DNA of 6,293 nt from Acidobacteriota bacterium (GTDB lineage Bacteria; Planctomycetota; Phycisphaerae; WQYP01; JAJZKJ01), in assembly GCA_021804195.1 (NCBI GenBank), contig JAJZKJ010000138.1, positions 1 through 6,293 on the forward strand, given 5' to 3'. Below, piece by piece: positions 1 through 5,466 of the stretch (the stretch's first letter is position 1; every line of letters begins with the position of its first letter). The notes beneath the pieces are model-generated. The model was not told where the DNA came from and did not search any database. It saw only the letters and a program-made list of their open reading frames with translations. Position numbers and translations under genes: made by a program.

Positions 1-1
1 G

Positions 2-115
2 GAAAAGGCCCGCGAGATTCTCGCCGGGGCCCGCGGCGAATTGCCGACGCTAAAAACCGCCGCCGATTTAAATGATGCCGCCAGACAAATTGTCGCCGCC
101 ACCCGCGCGGCATAA
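2..115 (+). CDS. sucC: Succinyl-CoA synthetase beta subunit, C-terminal end (partial)
   Basis: The window opens inside a reading frame of 37 codons that ends in TAA at 113-115. The visible tail has the shape of SucC C-termini: a 'REILAGARGELPTLKTA' stretch matching the end of the C-terminal CoA-ligase domain, then a helix 'DLNDAARQIVAA' like the L-x-D/E-A-A-x-x-V-V-A-A ending of the family. The gene lies 85 bp upstream of a clear sucD on the same strand, the usual sucC-sucD order. The beta subunit carries the ATP-grasp domain that binds nucleotide and works with SucD to interconvert succinyl-CoA and succinate plus CoA with ATP or GTP formation. The ATP-grasp residues are outside the window, so nucleotide preference cannot be judged. 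The assignment rests on the tail and the neighbour. Confidence 0.85.
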   Translation, partial: EKAREILAGARGELPTLKTAADLNDAARQIVAATRAA

Positions 116-120
116 TGACC

Positions 121-181
121 AGGCCGCCATCGCAGGCGACGATAAGCCTCGCTGCGGCGAAATATCGGCCTGAAGTTTTTT
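121..181 (+). promoter_or_regulatory. Possible stem-loop with T-tract between sucC and sucD
   Basis: AGGCCG (121-126) is complementary to CGGCCT (166-171), and a run of six T follows at 176-181. A shorter inner pairing AGGC/GCCT (134-137 with 146-149) may sit inside. This has the outline of a weak intrinsic terminator or attenuator in the sucC-sucD gap. The outer stem is only 6 bp, the loop is long, and four bases separate stem and T-run, so it may be chance. Confidence 0.25.
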
Positions 182-187
182 AAGAGT

Positions 188-192
188 AAAGG
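188..192 (+). promoter_or_regulatory. Ribosome binding site of sucD
   Basis: A purine-rich AAAGG lies 8 nt before the ATG at 201. It supports this start, which also places the N-terminal CoA-binding loop of SucD at the expected distance. Confidence 0.5.
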
Positions 193-200
193 TTTAAGCC

Positions 201-1100
201 ATGTCTATTCTCGTTGATAAAAGCACCCGCGTGATTTGCCAGGGTATTACCGGCAGCGGCGGCGGGGCGTTTCATACCAAAGGTTGCCTGGATTATGGAA
301 CTAAAATGGTCGGCGGCACAAGCCCCGGCAAAGGCGGTACAAAAGACGCCAACGGCCTGCCGATTTTTGACACTGTGGAACAGGCCGTTAAAGCCACCGG
401 CGCCGACGCCACCATGATTTTTGTACCGCCGCCATTTGCCGCCGACGCCATCTGCGAGGCCGCGGATGCGGGCATTCGGCTGATTGTCGCCATTACCGAG
501 GGCATTCCGGTGCTTGACATGGTTCGGGCCAAAAAGTACCTGGCCGACTTTGCGGGCAAAGTAACGCTGGTAGGCCCCAACTGCCCGGGCGTTATTACGC
601 CGGGCGAATGTAAAATCGGCATCATGCCCGGTTACATTCATACGCCGCGCACCAGCGGCAAGCGGGCGGTGGGTATTGTGAGCCGTTCGGGCACGCTTAC
701 CTATGAAGCGGTGTGGCAGACAAGCCAGCTTGGGTGGAGCCAGAGTACATGCGTCGGCATCGGGGGTGATCCGGTAAAGGGAATGGATTTTGTGGATGTG
801 CTCCGGGCGTTTCAGGATGACCCTGAAACCGAAGCGATTGTGATGATCGGCGAAATCGGCGGAACCGCCGAAGAAACCGCCGCCGAGTTTGTTAAAAAGC
901 ATGTAACCAAGCCGGTGGTGGGCTTTATCGCCGGGCGCACCGCCCCACCGGGCAAACGCATGGGGCATGCCGGGGCCATCATCAGTGGCGGTGAGGGCAC
1001 CGCAGAGAGTAAAATACAGGCCATGCGGGCCGCGGGTATTCACACCACCGACTCGCCGGCCGACATCGGTAAAACACTGGTTCGCGCAACCGGAGGATAA
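201..1100 (+). CDS. sucD: Succinyl-CoA synthetase (ADP/GDP-forming) alpha subunit
   Basis: This 299-residue protein is the alpha subunit of succinyl-CoA synthetase, the TCA-cycle enzyme that makes ATP or GTP from succinyl-CoA in the cytoplasm. The N-terminal Rossmann CoA-binding domain shows the [11 protein letters not shown] loop (residues 16-25). ITEGIP (98-103), GPNCPG (125-130), SRSGTLTYE (161-169) and GIGGDP (186-191) are family signatures. The catalytic phospho-histidine is His256 in KRMGHAGAI, equivalent to His246 of the E. coli enzyme. Its length is close to the usual 290-300 residues and nothing is missing. It follows sucC by 85 bp, as expected for two subunits made together. Its last codons carry the ribosome binding site of the next gene. 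A related ligase such as malate-CoA ligase is possible but less likely. Confidence 0.97.
   Translation: MSILVDKSTRVICQGITGSGGGAFHTKGCLDYGTKMVGGTSPGKGGTKDANGLPIFDTVEQAVKATGADATMIFVPPPFAADAICEAADAGIRLIVAITEGIPVLDMVRAKKYLADFAGKVTLVGPNCPGVITPGECKIGIMPGYIHTPRTSGKRAVGIVSRSGTLTYEAVWQTSQLGWSQSTCVGIGGDPVKGMDFVDVLRAFQDDPETEAIVMIGEIGGTAEETAAEFVKKHVTKPVVGFIAGRTAPPGKRMGHAGAIISGGEGTAESKIQAMRAAGIHTTDSPADIGKTLVRATGG
1092..1096 (+). promoter_or_regulatory. Ribosome binding site of the Nei-like gene, inside the end of sucD
   Basis: GGAGG overlaps the last two glycine codons of sucD and lies 9 nt before the ATG at 1106. A strong Shine-Dalgarno sequence here fixes the Nei-like start and suggests translational coupling to sucD. 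It matters because this start gives an N-terminus without the usual catalytic proline. Confidence 0.75.
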
Positions 1101-1105
1101 CGCTC

Positions 1106-1972
1106 ATGGAAGGGCCGCAAATTCGAGCATCAGCCGAACGCCTGAATCGGGCGCTGGCGGGCAAAGTTATTGATCGCGTGGATACCCCCGCCAACCGCTG
1201 GCAGGCCAATGTGGTGCTCAAACATTGTGCGGGACGGAGCGTTAAACAAATTACATCACATGGACGCTGGTTGATATGGCATTTTGACCATGGCGTCTCG
1301 TGGCTGCTTGAGCCAACCGGCCCGTGGCGCTGGGATATTGTGCCCATCGCCAAAAAAAGCGACGGGCAGCCCGCGCTTGGCGGGCGAAAGCTGCTTTCGC
1401 TGACAGTGCTTAACAGCTTTCGGGTGCAGCTTGTCGGCAAGCCGCTTCTGCTTACAACAAATACACAAACCATGTGGCAAATCGCCGAGCTGCGCGACCT
1501 GGGGCCGGACCCGCTCAGCACTCCTCTGGATGCCGCCGCGCTGGCGCGATGCCTGGCACGGGCGTGGCATGCGCCCATAGCGCGATCGCTGCTGAATCAG
1601 CGGAGAATCGCCGGCATCGGCAACCGCAGCAAGTGCGAAATTTTATACGCTGCGCGCATCGCCCCCGGCACGGCCGTGGGGCAGTTAGATGAGGCAGCGC
1701 GCCGGCGGCTGGCCGCCGCGATTATCGCCGTATTGGGTTCGGCGCTGCGGCATCACCGCCTGCATGAAGAAACCCCGCCGCCGGGCCTCGTTTACGACCG
1801 GGCGGGCCAGCGCTGTGCGGCCTGCAACAGCACCATCGTCAGCGACCGCAGCGGCCGCGACGGCACCTGGAGCTGGTATTGCCCCGGCTGTCAGACGCCG
1901 GTACACGAGCCAAATCTATTTGATTACCTTTCAAGCGAAACGCCCATTGCCGCGGCAACGGCTGTGGCATAA
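1106..1972 (+). CDS. Fpg/Nei-family DNA glycosylase, atypical active site
   Basis: This 288-residue protein has the layout of base-excision-repair glycosylases that remove oxidised bases and nick the DNA. The N-terminal domain begins MEGPQIR, close to the (M)PEGPEIR start of Nei. LRDLGPDPL (129-137) leads into the helix-two-turn-helix domain, with LLNQRRIAGIGN at 162-173. A C-terminal zinc finger has CxxC at 237-240 and CPGC at 259-262. Several key positions differ. The proline nucleophile is absent, so Glu2 follows Met directly. The beta-sheet lysine (Lys53 in E. coli Nei) is Arg54. Glu5 is Gln5. The zinc-finger arginine five residues before the third cysteine is Thr254. GGAGG at 1092-1096 supports the start, and the next upstream codons (ACG CTC) offer no proline. 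It probably shares the sucCD transcript. Family membership is secure; activity and substrate are open. Confidence 0.88.
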   Translation: MEGPQIRASAERLNRALAGKVIDRVDTPANRWQANVVLKHCAGRSVKQITSHGRWLIWHFDHGVSWLLEPTGPWRWDIVPIAKKSDGQPALGGRKLLSLTVLNSFRVQLVGKPLLLTTNTQTMWQIAELRDLGPDPLSTPLDAAALARCLARAWHAPIARSLLNQRRIAGIGNRSKCEILYAARIAPGTAVGQLDEAARRRLAAAIIAVLGSALRHHRLHEETPPPGLVYDRAGQRCAACNSTIVSDRSGRDGTWSWYCPGCQTPVHEPNLFDYLSSETPIAAATAVA

Positions 1973-2037
1973 ATGAGCTTGATACAATACCTTGAACTCT
2001 CGGTTGAGCGGAGACTTCTGCGATCGGCCCGGCGCGT

Positions 2038-2052
2038 CGCGGCCTTGCCGCG
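2038..2052. terminator. GC hairpin between convergent genes, weak terminator candidate
   Basis: CGCGGC (2038-2043) and GCCGCG (2047-2052) can form a 6-bp stem with a 3-nt loop in the 86-bp gap between the converging Nei-like and membrane-protein genes. The position suits a shared terminator, but no T-run follows on either strand, so it is not a standard intrinsic terminator. The rest of the gap (1973-2058) shows nothing else convincing. Confidence 0.3.
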
Positions 2053-2058
2053 GTTGAC

Positions 2059-2724
2059 CTATAAAATATTCACCGCCCGTGCGGCCAGCAGAGCGACTAT
2101 GGTAAGCGACATCAGCGATTGAAGCATAATAAGCGCCTTGCCCCAGCGCGAAAGAATGGCCGTATCAGTGGGTGAAAATGCCGTGCTGGTGTTGAATGCC
2201 AAAAACAGATAATCAATAAACTGCGGCCGCCAGTTGGCCGCCGGATGACCGCGCATGATCATTTGCGGGAACAAAAATGCGCCCATCTCGTGGGTCCCGC
2301 GGGCTTCGCGGGCATGCGGTCCGCCGGCATCCAGCCGCCAGTACCAGAGCGCGAATACCAAAATGTTGGCCGCCCAGAGACAACCGGCCGAGGCCAGCAT
2401 TTGGCCCGGCGAGCCTTGGTGCCGCAGCATGGCCCGCACCAGCAGAAACAGCGAAGCGAGCAGGAACAAAGTGATAACCGCAGAGTTAAGATAGCCAAGC
2501 ACGCGGGCGGCCTGGCTCAAGCCGCGGCGGTTAAGCAGCACATACGGCGCGGTCAGCGCGAGCACGAGTACCAAAACCAACCAACGCGGGCCAAGAACTA
2601 AATGAGGCGGCAAGGCGGTGAAGATCGCCGCCGCCGCGACCACGGCAACAATCGCGGGCCAGCGCGGCTCGGCGGTAAATAGAGGGTCTTTAACGGCGTC
2701 TTGTCGGGTTTCGTGATGCGTCAT
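2059..2724 (-). CDS. Multi-pass inner-membrane protein of unknown function
   Basis: This 221-residue protein has a short hydrophilic N-terminus and about six hydrophobic segments, near residues 22-39, 48-65, 78-99, 110-128, 168-184 and 196-217. The fifth is short, with the sequence FIDYLFLAFNTSTAFSPTD (169-187). Its spacing and Thr/Ser-rich turn recall the pore loop of small ion-channel proteins and the end of DUF1345-like membrane proteins. It is followed by a basic RWGK and a last helix ending ARAVNIL. I recognise the style of a conserved bacterial membrane family but cannot name its function. No signal peptidase site is seen. GGAGA ends 9 nt before the ATG and supports the start. It lies 62 bp downstream of fic on the same strand and may be co-transcribed with it. 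Confidence 0.8.
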   Translation of the reverse strand: MTHHETRQDAVKDPLFTAEPRWPAIVAVVAAAAIFTALPPHLVLGPRWLVLVLVLALTAPYVLLNRRGLSQAARVLGYLNSAVITLFLLASLFLLVRAMLRHQGSPGQMLASAGCLWAANILVFALWYWRLDAGGPHAREARGTHEMGAFLFPQMIMRGHPAANWRPQFIDYLFLAFNTSTAFSPTDTAILSRWGKALIMLQSLMSLTIVALLAARAVNIL

Positions 2725-2733
2725 GTACTAACG

Positions 2734-2738
2734 TCTCC
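2734..2738 (-). promoter_or_regulatory. Ribosome binding site of the membrane protein gene
   Basis: On the - strand GGAGA lies 9 nt before the ATG at 2724-2722. A small hairpin with arms GGGCG and CGCCC (2747-2761) sits just upstream in the gap after fic. It has no T-run and its role is unclear. Confidence 0.6.
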
Positions 2739-2786
2739 GTAGTGTTGGGCGGACCACGCCCGCTGGATCGGCATGCGGGCGCTGCA

Positions 2787-3950
2787 TCACTCATATATTT
2801 TGAGAATGTCTTTCGCAACATAGAGCCGATTGCGTTGTCCCGCGGACGCCGTAGCCACGATGCCCGCGGACACAAATAGATCGAGAAGTTTCTGTGTCGC
2901 GGGTATGGTTCGATCAATGGCGCTGGCTGCCTTGCTAACGGAGACATAAGGATTTCTGAATATCTCATCGAGCAGGTCGGGCGCCGCAATTGAAAGGCGG
3001 CCGGACTTTGCCCGCAAGGCGCTAAGAATATCGGTACGCATTTTTGCGGCCGCGGCGATGCGAGCCTTTACGTCGTCGGCCGCAAGTGCAGCACCGCGAA
3101 AAAAATAGTGCAGCCAGCCGTCCCAATCGCCGCGCTGGCTTACGCCAAGCAGGCGGTCGTAGTACTCCTGGCGATCGCTTTCAAAGAAGGCGCTTAAGTG
3201 CAACAGGGGTTTTGCCAACAGCCCTGTCGTGCCAAGCATGAGCGTAATCAGCAGCCGGCCGATGCGCCCATTGCCGTCCAGAAACGGGTGAATGGTTTCA
3301 AATTGATAGTGCGCCAGCGCAATGGCTTCCAACCGTGAGTACTGGTCTAAGGCGTTGATGTACCGTAAAAGCTGATCCATCAAAGGCGGAACTTCCAGCG
3401 GTGGTGGCGGCACAAAACGAGCCGCCTGCAGGTCGTTTACGCCAGGCGATCCGATAAACACCTGCCGGTTCCTAAAATTACCTGGCTCCGCCTCACTGCC
3501 ACGCACAGCGGCCATCAGTTTTTGGTGCAGGCTGCGAATGAGATGTGCTGTGATTTGAGGAGCATCTTTTATTGCGTCAAGACCGAGGTTTACAGCAGTA
3601 CCGTAGTTGACCACTTCCTTAATATCATCTGGAAAGTCATGGCGGCTGGGCGCGGCTTCATATCGAAACAGATCCTGAAGGGTTGAGACAGTTCCCTCGA
3701 TCTTGCTTGAAAGTACGGCCTCGCGCCGCAGCAGCGGCCTGATAAGATTATCCGTTCCAATGAAAGCTGTGCTTCCCATCGTCATGCCGCGCAGTTCGCC
3801 TATGGCATTAACGGCATCCTCGGCGGCACGGTTGGTGGCGTCACTGCGAATACACTTCGGCGGCAGCGGGGCCGGGACAAAAGCGTGCATGCCGCCGCCA
3901 ATCGCCACCAGATTTCCGGGGGCATTTACATCAAAGTCGCGTTCCAGCAT
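2787..3950 (-). CDS. fic: Fic-domain protein (class II, likely AMP-transferase)
   Basis: This is a 387-residue full-length protein of the common Fic family, which transfers AMP from ATP to hydroxyl groups of target proteins. The N-terminal domain contains PGNLVAIGGGMHAFVPAPLPP (11-31), typical of the family start, and the inhibitory helix motif SSKIEG (Ser81 to Glu85-Gly86), matching [S/T]xxxE[G/N]. Glu85 would reach into the ATP site and hold the enzyme off. The target-positioning flap is around NFRNRQVFIGSP (158-169). The Fic core HPFLDGNGRIGR (221-232) has catalytic His221 and all conserved residues. The C-terminal about 70 residues look like a winged helix (SVSKAASAIDRTIPATQKLLDLFVSAGIV region). 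Because the inhibitory helix is in the same chain, no separate antitoxin is needed and none is seen. No clear Shine-Dalgarno precedes the ATG, but family alignment favours this start. The target is unknown. Confidence 0.93.
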   Translation of the reverse strand: MLERDFDVNAPGNLVAIGGGMHAFVPAPLPPKCIRSDATNRAAEDAVNAIGELRGMTMGSTAFIGTDNLIRPLLRREAVLSSKIEGTVSTLQDLFRYEAAPSRHDFPDDIKEVVNYGTAVNLGLDAIKDAPQITAHLIRSLHQKLMAAVRGSEAEPGNFRNRQVFIGSPGVNDLQAARFVPPPPLEVPPLMDQLLRYINALDQYSRLEAIALAHYQFETIHPFLDGNGRIGRLLITLMLGTTGLLAKPLLHLSAFFESDRQEYYDRLLGVSQRGDWDGWLHYFFRGAALAADDVKARIAAAAKMRTDILSALRAKSGRLSIAAPDLLDEIFRNPYVSVSKAASAIDRTIPATQKLLDLFVSAGIVATASAGQRNRLYVAKDILKIYE

Positions 3951-4003
3951 CCGAACACCGAAGTAAGACCACTGCCCTGGGCCGACGACATCTGAAAACC
4001 TCT

Positions 4004-4027
4004 CTTATTAAAGCCAACTTTAATAGG
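4004..4027. repeat. Inverted repeat pair 1 upstream of fic (operator-like)
   Basis: CTTATTAAAG (4004-4013) faces CTTTAATAGG (4018-4027) across a 4-bp gap. The second is the inverse of the first with one change. The pair lies in the predicted fic leader, about 40-60 nt downstream of the predicted transcription start. The AT-rich stem could act as a protein binding site or, in RNA, as a short hairpin. Confidence 0.6.
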
Positions 4028-4034
4028 ACTCCCG

Positions 4035-4068
4035 CTTATTAAAGTAAACGCCTCGAAGCTTTAATAAG
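4035..4068. repeat. Inverted repeat pair 2 upstream of fic (operator-like)
   Basis: CTTATTAAAG (4035-4044) and its exact reverse complement CTTTAATAAG (4059-4068) form a perfect 10-bp inverted repeat with 14 bp between. The second arm covers the predicted transcription start of fic, where a bound protein would block initiation. With pair 1 this makes four copies of one element in alternating orientation within 65 bp. Confidence 0.65.
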
Positions 4069-4070
4069 GA

Positions 4071-4097
4071 ATTATACCACTATATAGTGCGTAGCAA
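4071..4097 (-). promoter_or_regulatory. Predicted sigma70-type promoter of fic
   Basis: On the - strand a perfect TATAAT (4076-4071) is preceded by TTGCTA (4097-4092), four of six matches to TTGACA, with a slightly short 15-bp spacer. An alternative -35, TTCTTG, would give 18 bp. Transcription would start near 4064 and leave a leader of about 114 nt before the fic ATG. The region is AT-rich against GC-rich surroundings. The gap 3951-4184 holds only this promoter, the repeats and no gene. Confidence 0.6.
4078..4089. repeat. Perfect 12-bp palindrome in the fic promoter spacer
   Basis: CACTATATAGTG equals its own reverse complement and lies between the predicted -35 and -10 elements. A dimeric regulator bound here would directly affect RNA polymerase. 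It differs in sequence from the CTTATTAAAG repeats, so a second regulator or chance are both possible. Confidence 0.45.
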
Positions 4098-4184
4098 GAA
4101 CCATAAAAATCTACTTATAGTCCTTGGAAAGGCAATATATTCTCTAAGGCGAAAGTCTATGCCCTAGAAGTACGAGCACAACGG

Positions 4185-4631
4185 CTACTTTTGCTTATTC
4201 ACCATCGCATGCACCTTCATTGGAAGGCCCAGCAGCTTAATAAAACCAATGGCGTCTTTGCCATCGTATTCCGCACCCATCGTAAAGCTGGCGAGGTCTT
4301 GACGGTACAGGCTTCTAGGTGAGGTGACCGCCGCGACCGTGGCCCGGCCCTTATACAACCGCAGTTTTACCCGGCCCGATACCGGTTGGCATACGGCGGT
4401 CATAAAGCTATCGAGCGCTTCGCGCAGCGGATGAAACCACTGCCCGTAATACACCAGCTCGGCGTATTTAAGCGCAAGCTGCTGTTTATAATGCAGCGTT
4501 TCGCGCTCGAGGCACAGCGATTCGAGCGCGCGTATGGCGGTCAACAGAATCGTGCCGCCGGGCGTTTCGTAGGCGCCGCGGCTTTTCATGCCGACGAGCC
4601 GATTTTCGACCAGGTCTATCTGCCCCACGCC
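4185..4631 (-). pseudogene. argG: Argininosuccinate synthase, C-terminal part only
   Basis: The frame on the - strand encodes the last 147 residues of ArgG and ends at a normal C-terminus with stop at 4187-4185. Recognisable stretches are GQIDLVENRLVGMKSRG, YETPGGTIL, LERETLHYKQQLALKYAELVYYG, KLRLYKG, SLYRQDLASF and KDAIGFIKLLGLP, all family landmarks of the tetramer-forming C-terminal domain. The first 258 residues, including the ATP-binding domain, are absent. Homology stops abruptly at 4631, where transposase code begins in the opposite direction. The first 56 bp (4631-4576) are identical to the end of the window on the + strand. A GTG at 4628-4626 could be read as a start, but the protein would be non-functional alone. 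It is either a duplicated fragment or the displaced second half of the gene at 5467-6293. Confidence 0.93.
4576..4631 (-). repeat. 56-bp inverted repeat within argG, internal copy
   Basis: The reverse complement of this stretch is identical, base for base, to 6238-6293. It encodes the ArgG segment GVGQIDLVENRLVGMKSRG. The match begins where argG homology meets transposase code and runs to the window edge, so its true length may be greater. Confidence 0.97.
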
Positions 4632-4633
4632 CG

Positions 4634-5347
4634 GACCGCCGGGGCTATTCCCGCGACAGCCGGTTGGATTGTCTGCAGGTGGTTATCGCGTTGATTGTGA
4701 CGCGCGATGGCTATCCATTGGGGTACGAGGTGTTTGATGGCAACACCGCCGATGTCACCACGGTGGAGGAGATTGTCAACAAAGTTGAAGCCCAGCACGG
4801 ACAGGCATCGCGCATTTGGGTGATGGATCGCGGAAGCACCAGCGAGGCCAACCTGGAGTTTATCCGACGTCGGGGCGGGCGGTACATCTTGGGCACGCCC
4901 AAAGCGCAGATGGCCCGCTTTGCCGGGCAGATTACCGAGGAGGGCTGGCAAGACGTGCGCGAGGGCATTGAGGTCAAGCGTATTGCCAATCCGCGAGGGG
5001 ATTGCAGTGATTACTACCTGTTATGCCGCAGTCAGGATCGTGCCGCCAAGGAGCAGTCCATGCTCCAGCGTTTTGAGCGCCGCATGGAGGCGGTGCTGGA
5101 GGCATTGGCCCGATCCGCTCAAACCGGTCGCCTGTGTGAGATGGCTTTGGCACAGCAGCAGCGTGTACTTCAGCAACGCGTAGAATATTTAATGCGCCAT
5201 CAGGTGGCCGGGCCGCCGACTGCAGCGGCAACTGCGCTGCAAGCTGGCGCTGTGCAAGCTGTGGACCCGCAACCCTGGCTCACCGCACTGGAGCACACGC
5301 CGGCCGCTGCGCCGCCCCCAAACGATGCCGAGCCACCGGTTGCCTGA
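4634..5347 (+). pseudogene. IS4/IS1634-type transposase, internal remnant
   Basis: An open frame runs from the argG junction to TGA at 5345-5347, about 237 residues. It opens with RRGYSRDSRLDCLQVVIALI and continues with GYEVFDGNTAD (from about 4721), IWVMDRG (catalytic-type Asp at 4826-4828) and GGRYILGTPKAQM. These match the catalytic middle of IS4/IS1634 transposases, which cut and paste DNA. The N-terminal part with the first catalytic Asp is missing, because the code begins at the join. The C-terminal Y-R-E-K region with the catalytic Glu is also absent; from about 5150 the protein turns into a Gln-rich then Ala/Pro-rich tail unlike the family. A TTG at 4664 could be called a start but lies inside the conserved core. 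No terminal inverted repeats or target duplication were found. It is a dead fragment. Confidence 0.85.
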
Positions 5348-5406
5348 AACCTTTGGCCCAACCTTGATTGCGGCCAAATGGCCCTGGCTGGCACCTTTTG
5401 CGTAAT

Positions 5407-5435
5407 TTGCCAACCGCGCTCCCTTGCCGCACAAT
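5407..5435 (+). promoter_or_regulatory. Possible argG promoter
   Basis: TTGCCA (5407-5412, five of six matches to TTGACA) and CACAAT (5430-5435, four of six to TATAAT) are 17 bp apart, the best spacing. Transcription would start near 5442, leaving a leader of about 25 nt. No clear ArgR box was seen. The rest of the 5348-5466 gap has only a tight GGCCA/TGGCC repeat of no clear use. Confidence 0.35.
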
Positions 5436-5454
5436 ATCCCCCTTGCGGTGTTTT

Positions 5455-5458
5455 GGAG
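5455..5458 (+). promoter_or_regulatory. Ribosome binding site of argG
   Basis: GGAG lies 8 nt before the ATG at 5467. A nearer ATG at 5462 is out of frame, so this site and the ArgG alignment decide the start. Confidence 0.65.
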
Positions 5459-5466
5459 CGCATGAA

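Noticed and set aside
180..1043. Long 287-codon open frame on the - strand opposite sucD
   Set aside because: It lies entirely antisense to a certain sucD gene, is rich in His/Asn/Gly from reversed GC-rich codons, and shows no family motif or good ribosome binding site.
982..1578. 198-codon frame on the - strand across the sucD/nei boundary
   Set aside because: It spans two well supported + strand genes and has an Arg/Ser/Cys-rich composition typical of shadow frames.
1973..2122. Short 49-codon frame on the + strand starting right after the nei stop
   Set aside because: The ATG directly follows the TAA, but the frame runs into the 3' end of the convergent membrane gene and has no recognisable motif. 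Stop-adjacent starts arise often by chance.
2245..2601. 118-codon + strand frame opposite the membrane protein
   Set aside because: The - strand frame has clear hydrophobic helices and a good ribosome binding site; this one is its hydrophilic antisense shadow.
4004..4068. CRISPR-like or tandem repeat array
   Set aside because: The units are only 10 bp, alternate in orientation and have unequal short gaps (4, 7 and 14 bp), which fits operator sites and not CRISPR.
4185..4628. Stand-alone 147-residue protein starting at GTG
   Set aside because: It is simply the ArgG C-terminal domain from residue 259 on. No ribosome binding site precedes it and the domain has no ATP site.
4664..5347. Transposase as a complete gene with a TTG start
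   Set aside because: The conserved GYSRD core lies upstream of the TTG in the same frame, and both the N-terminal and C-terminal catalytic parts are missing, so it is a remnant.
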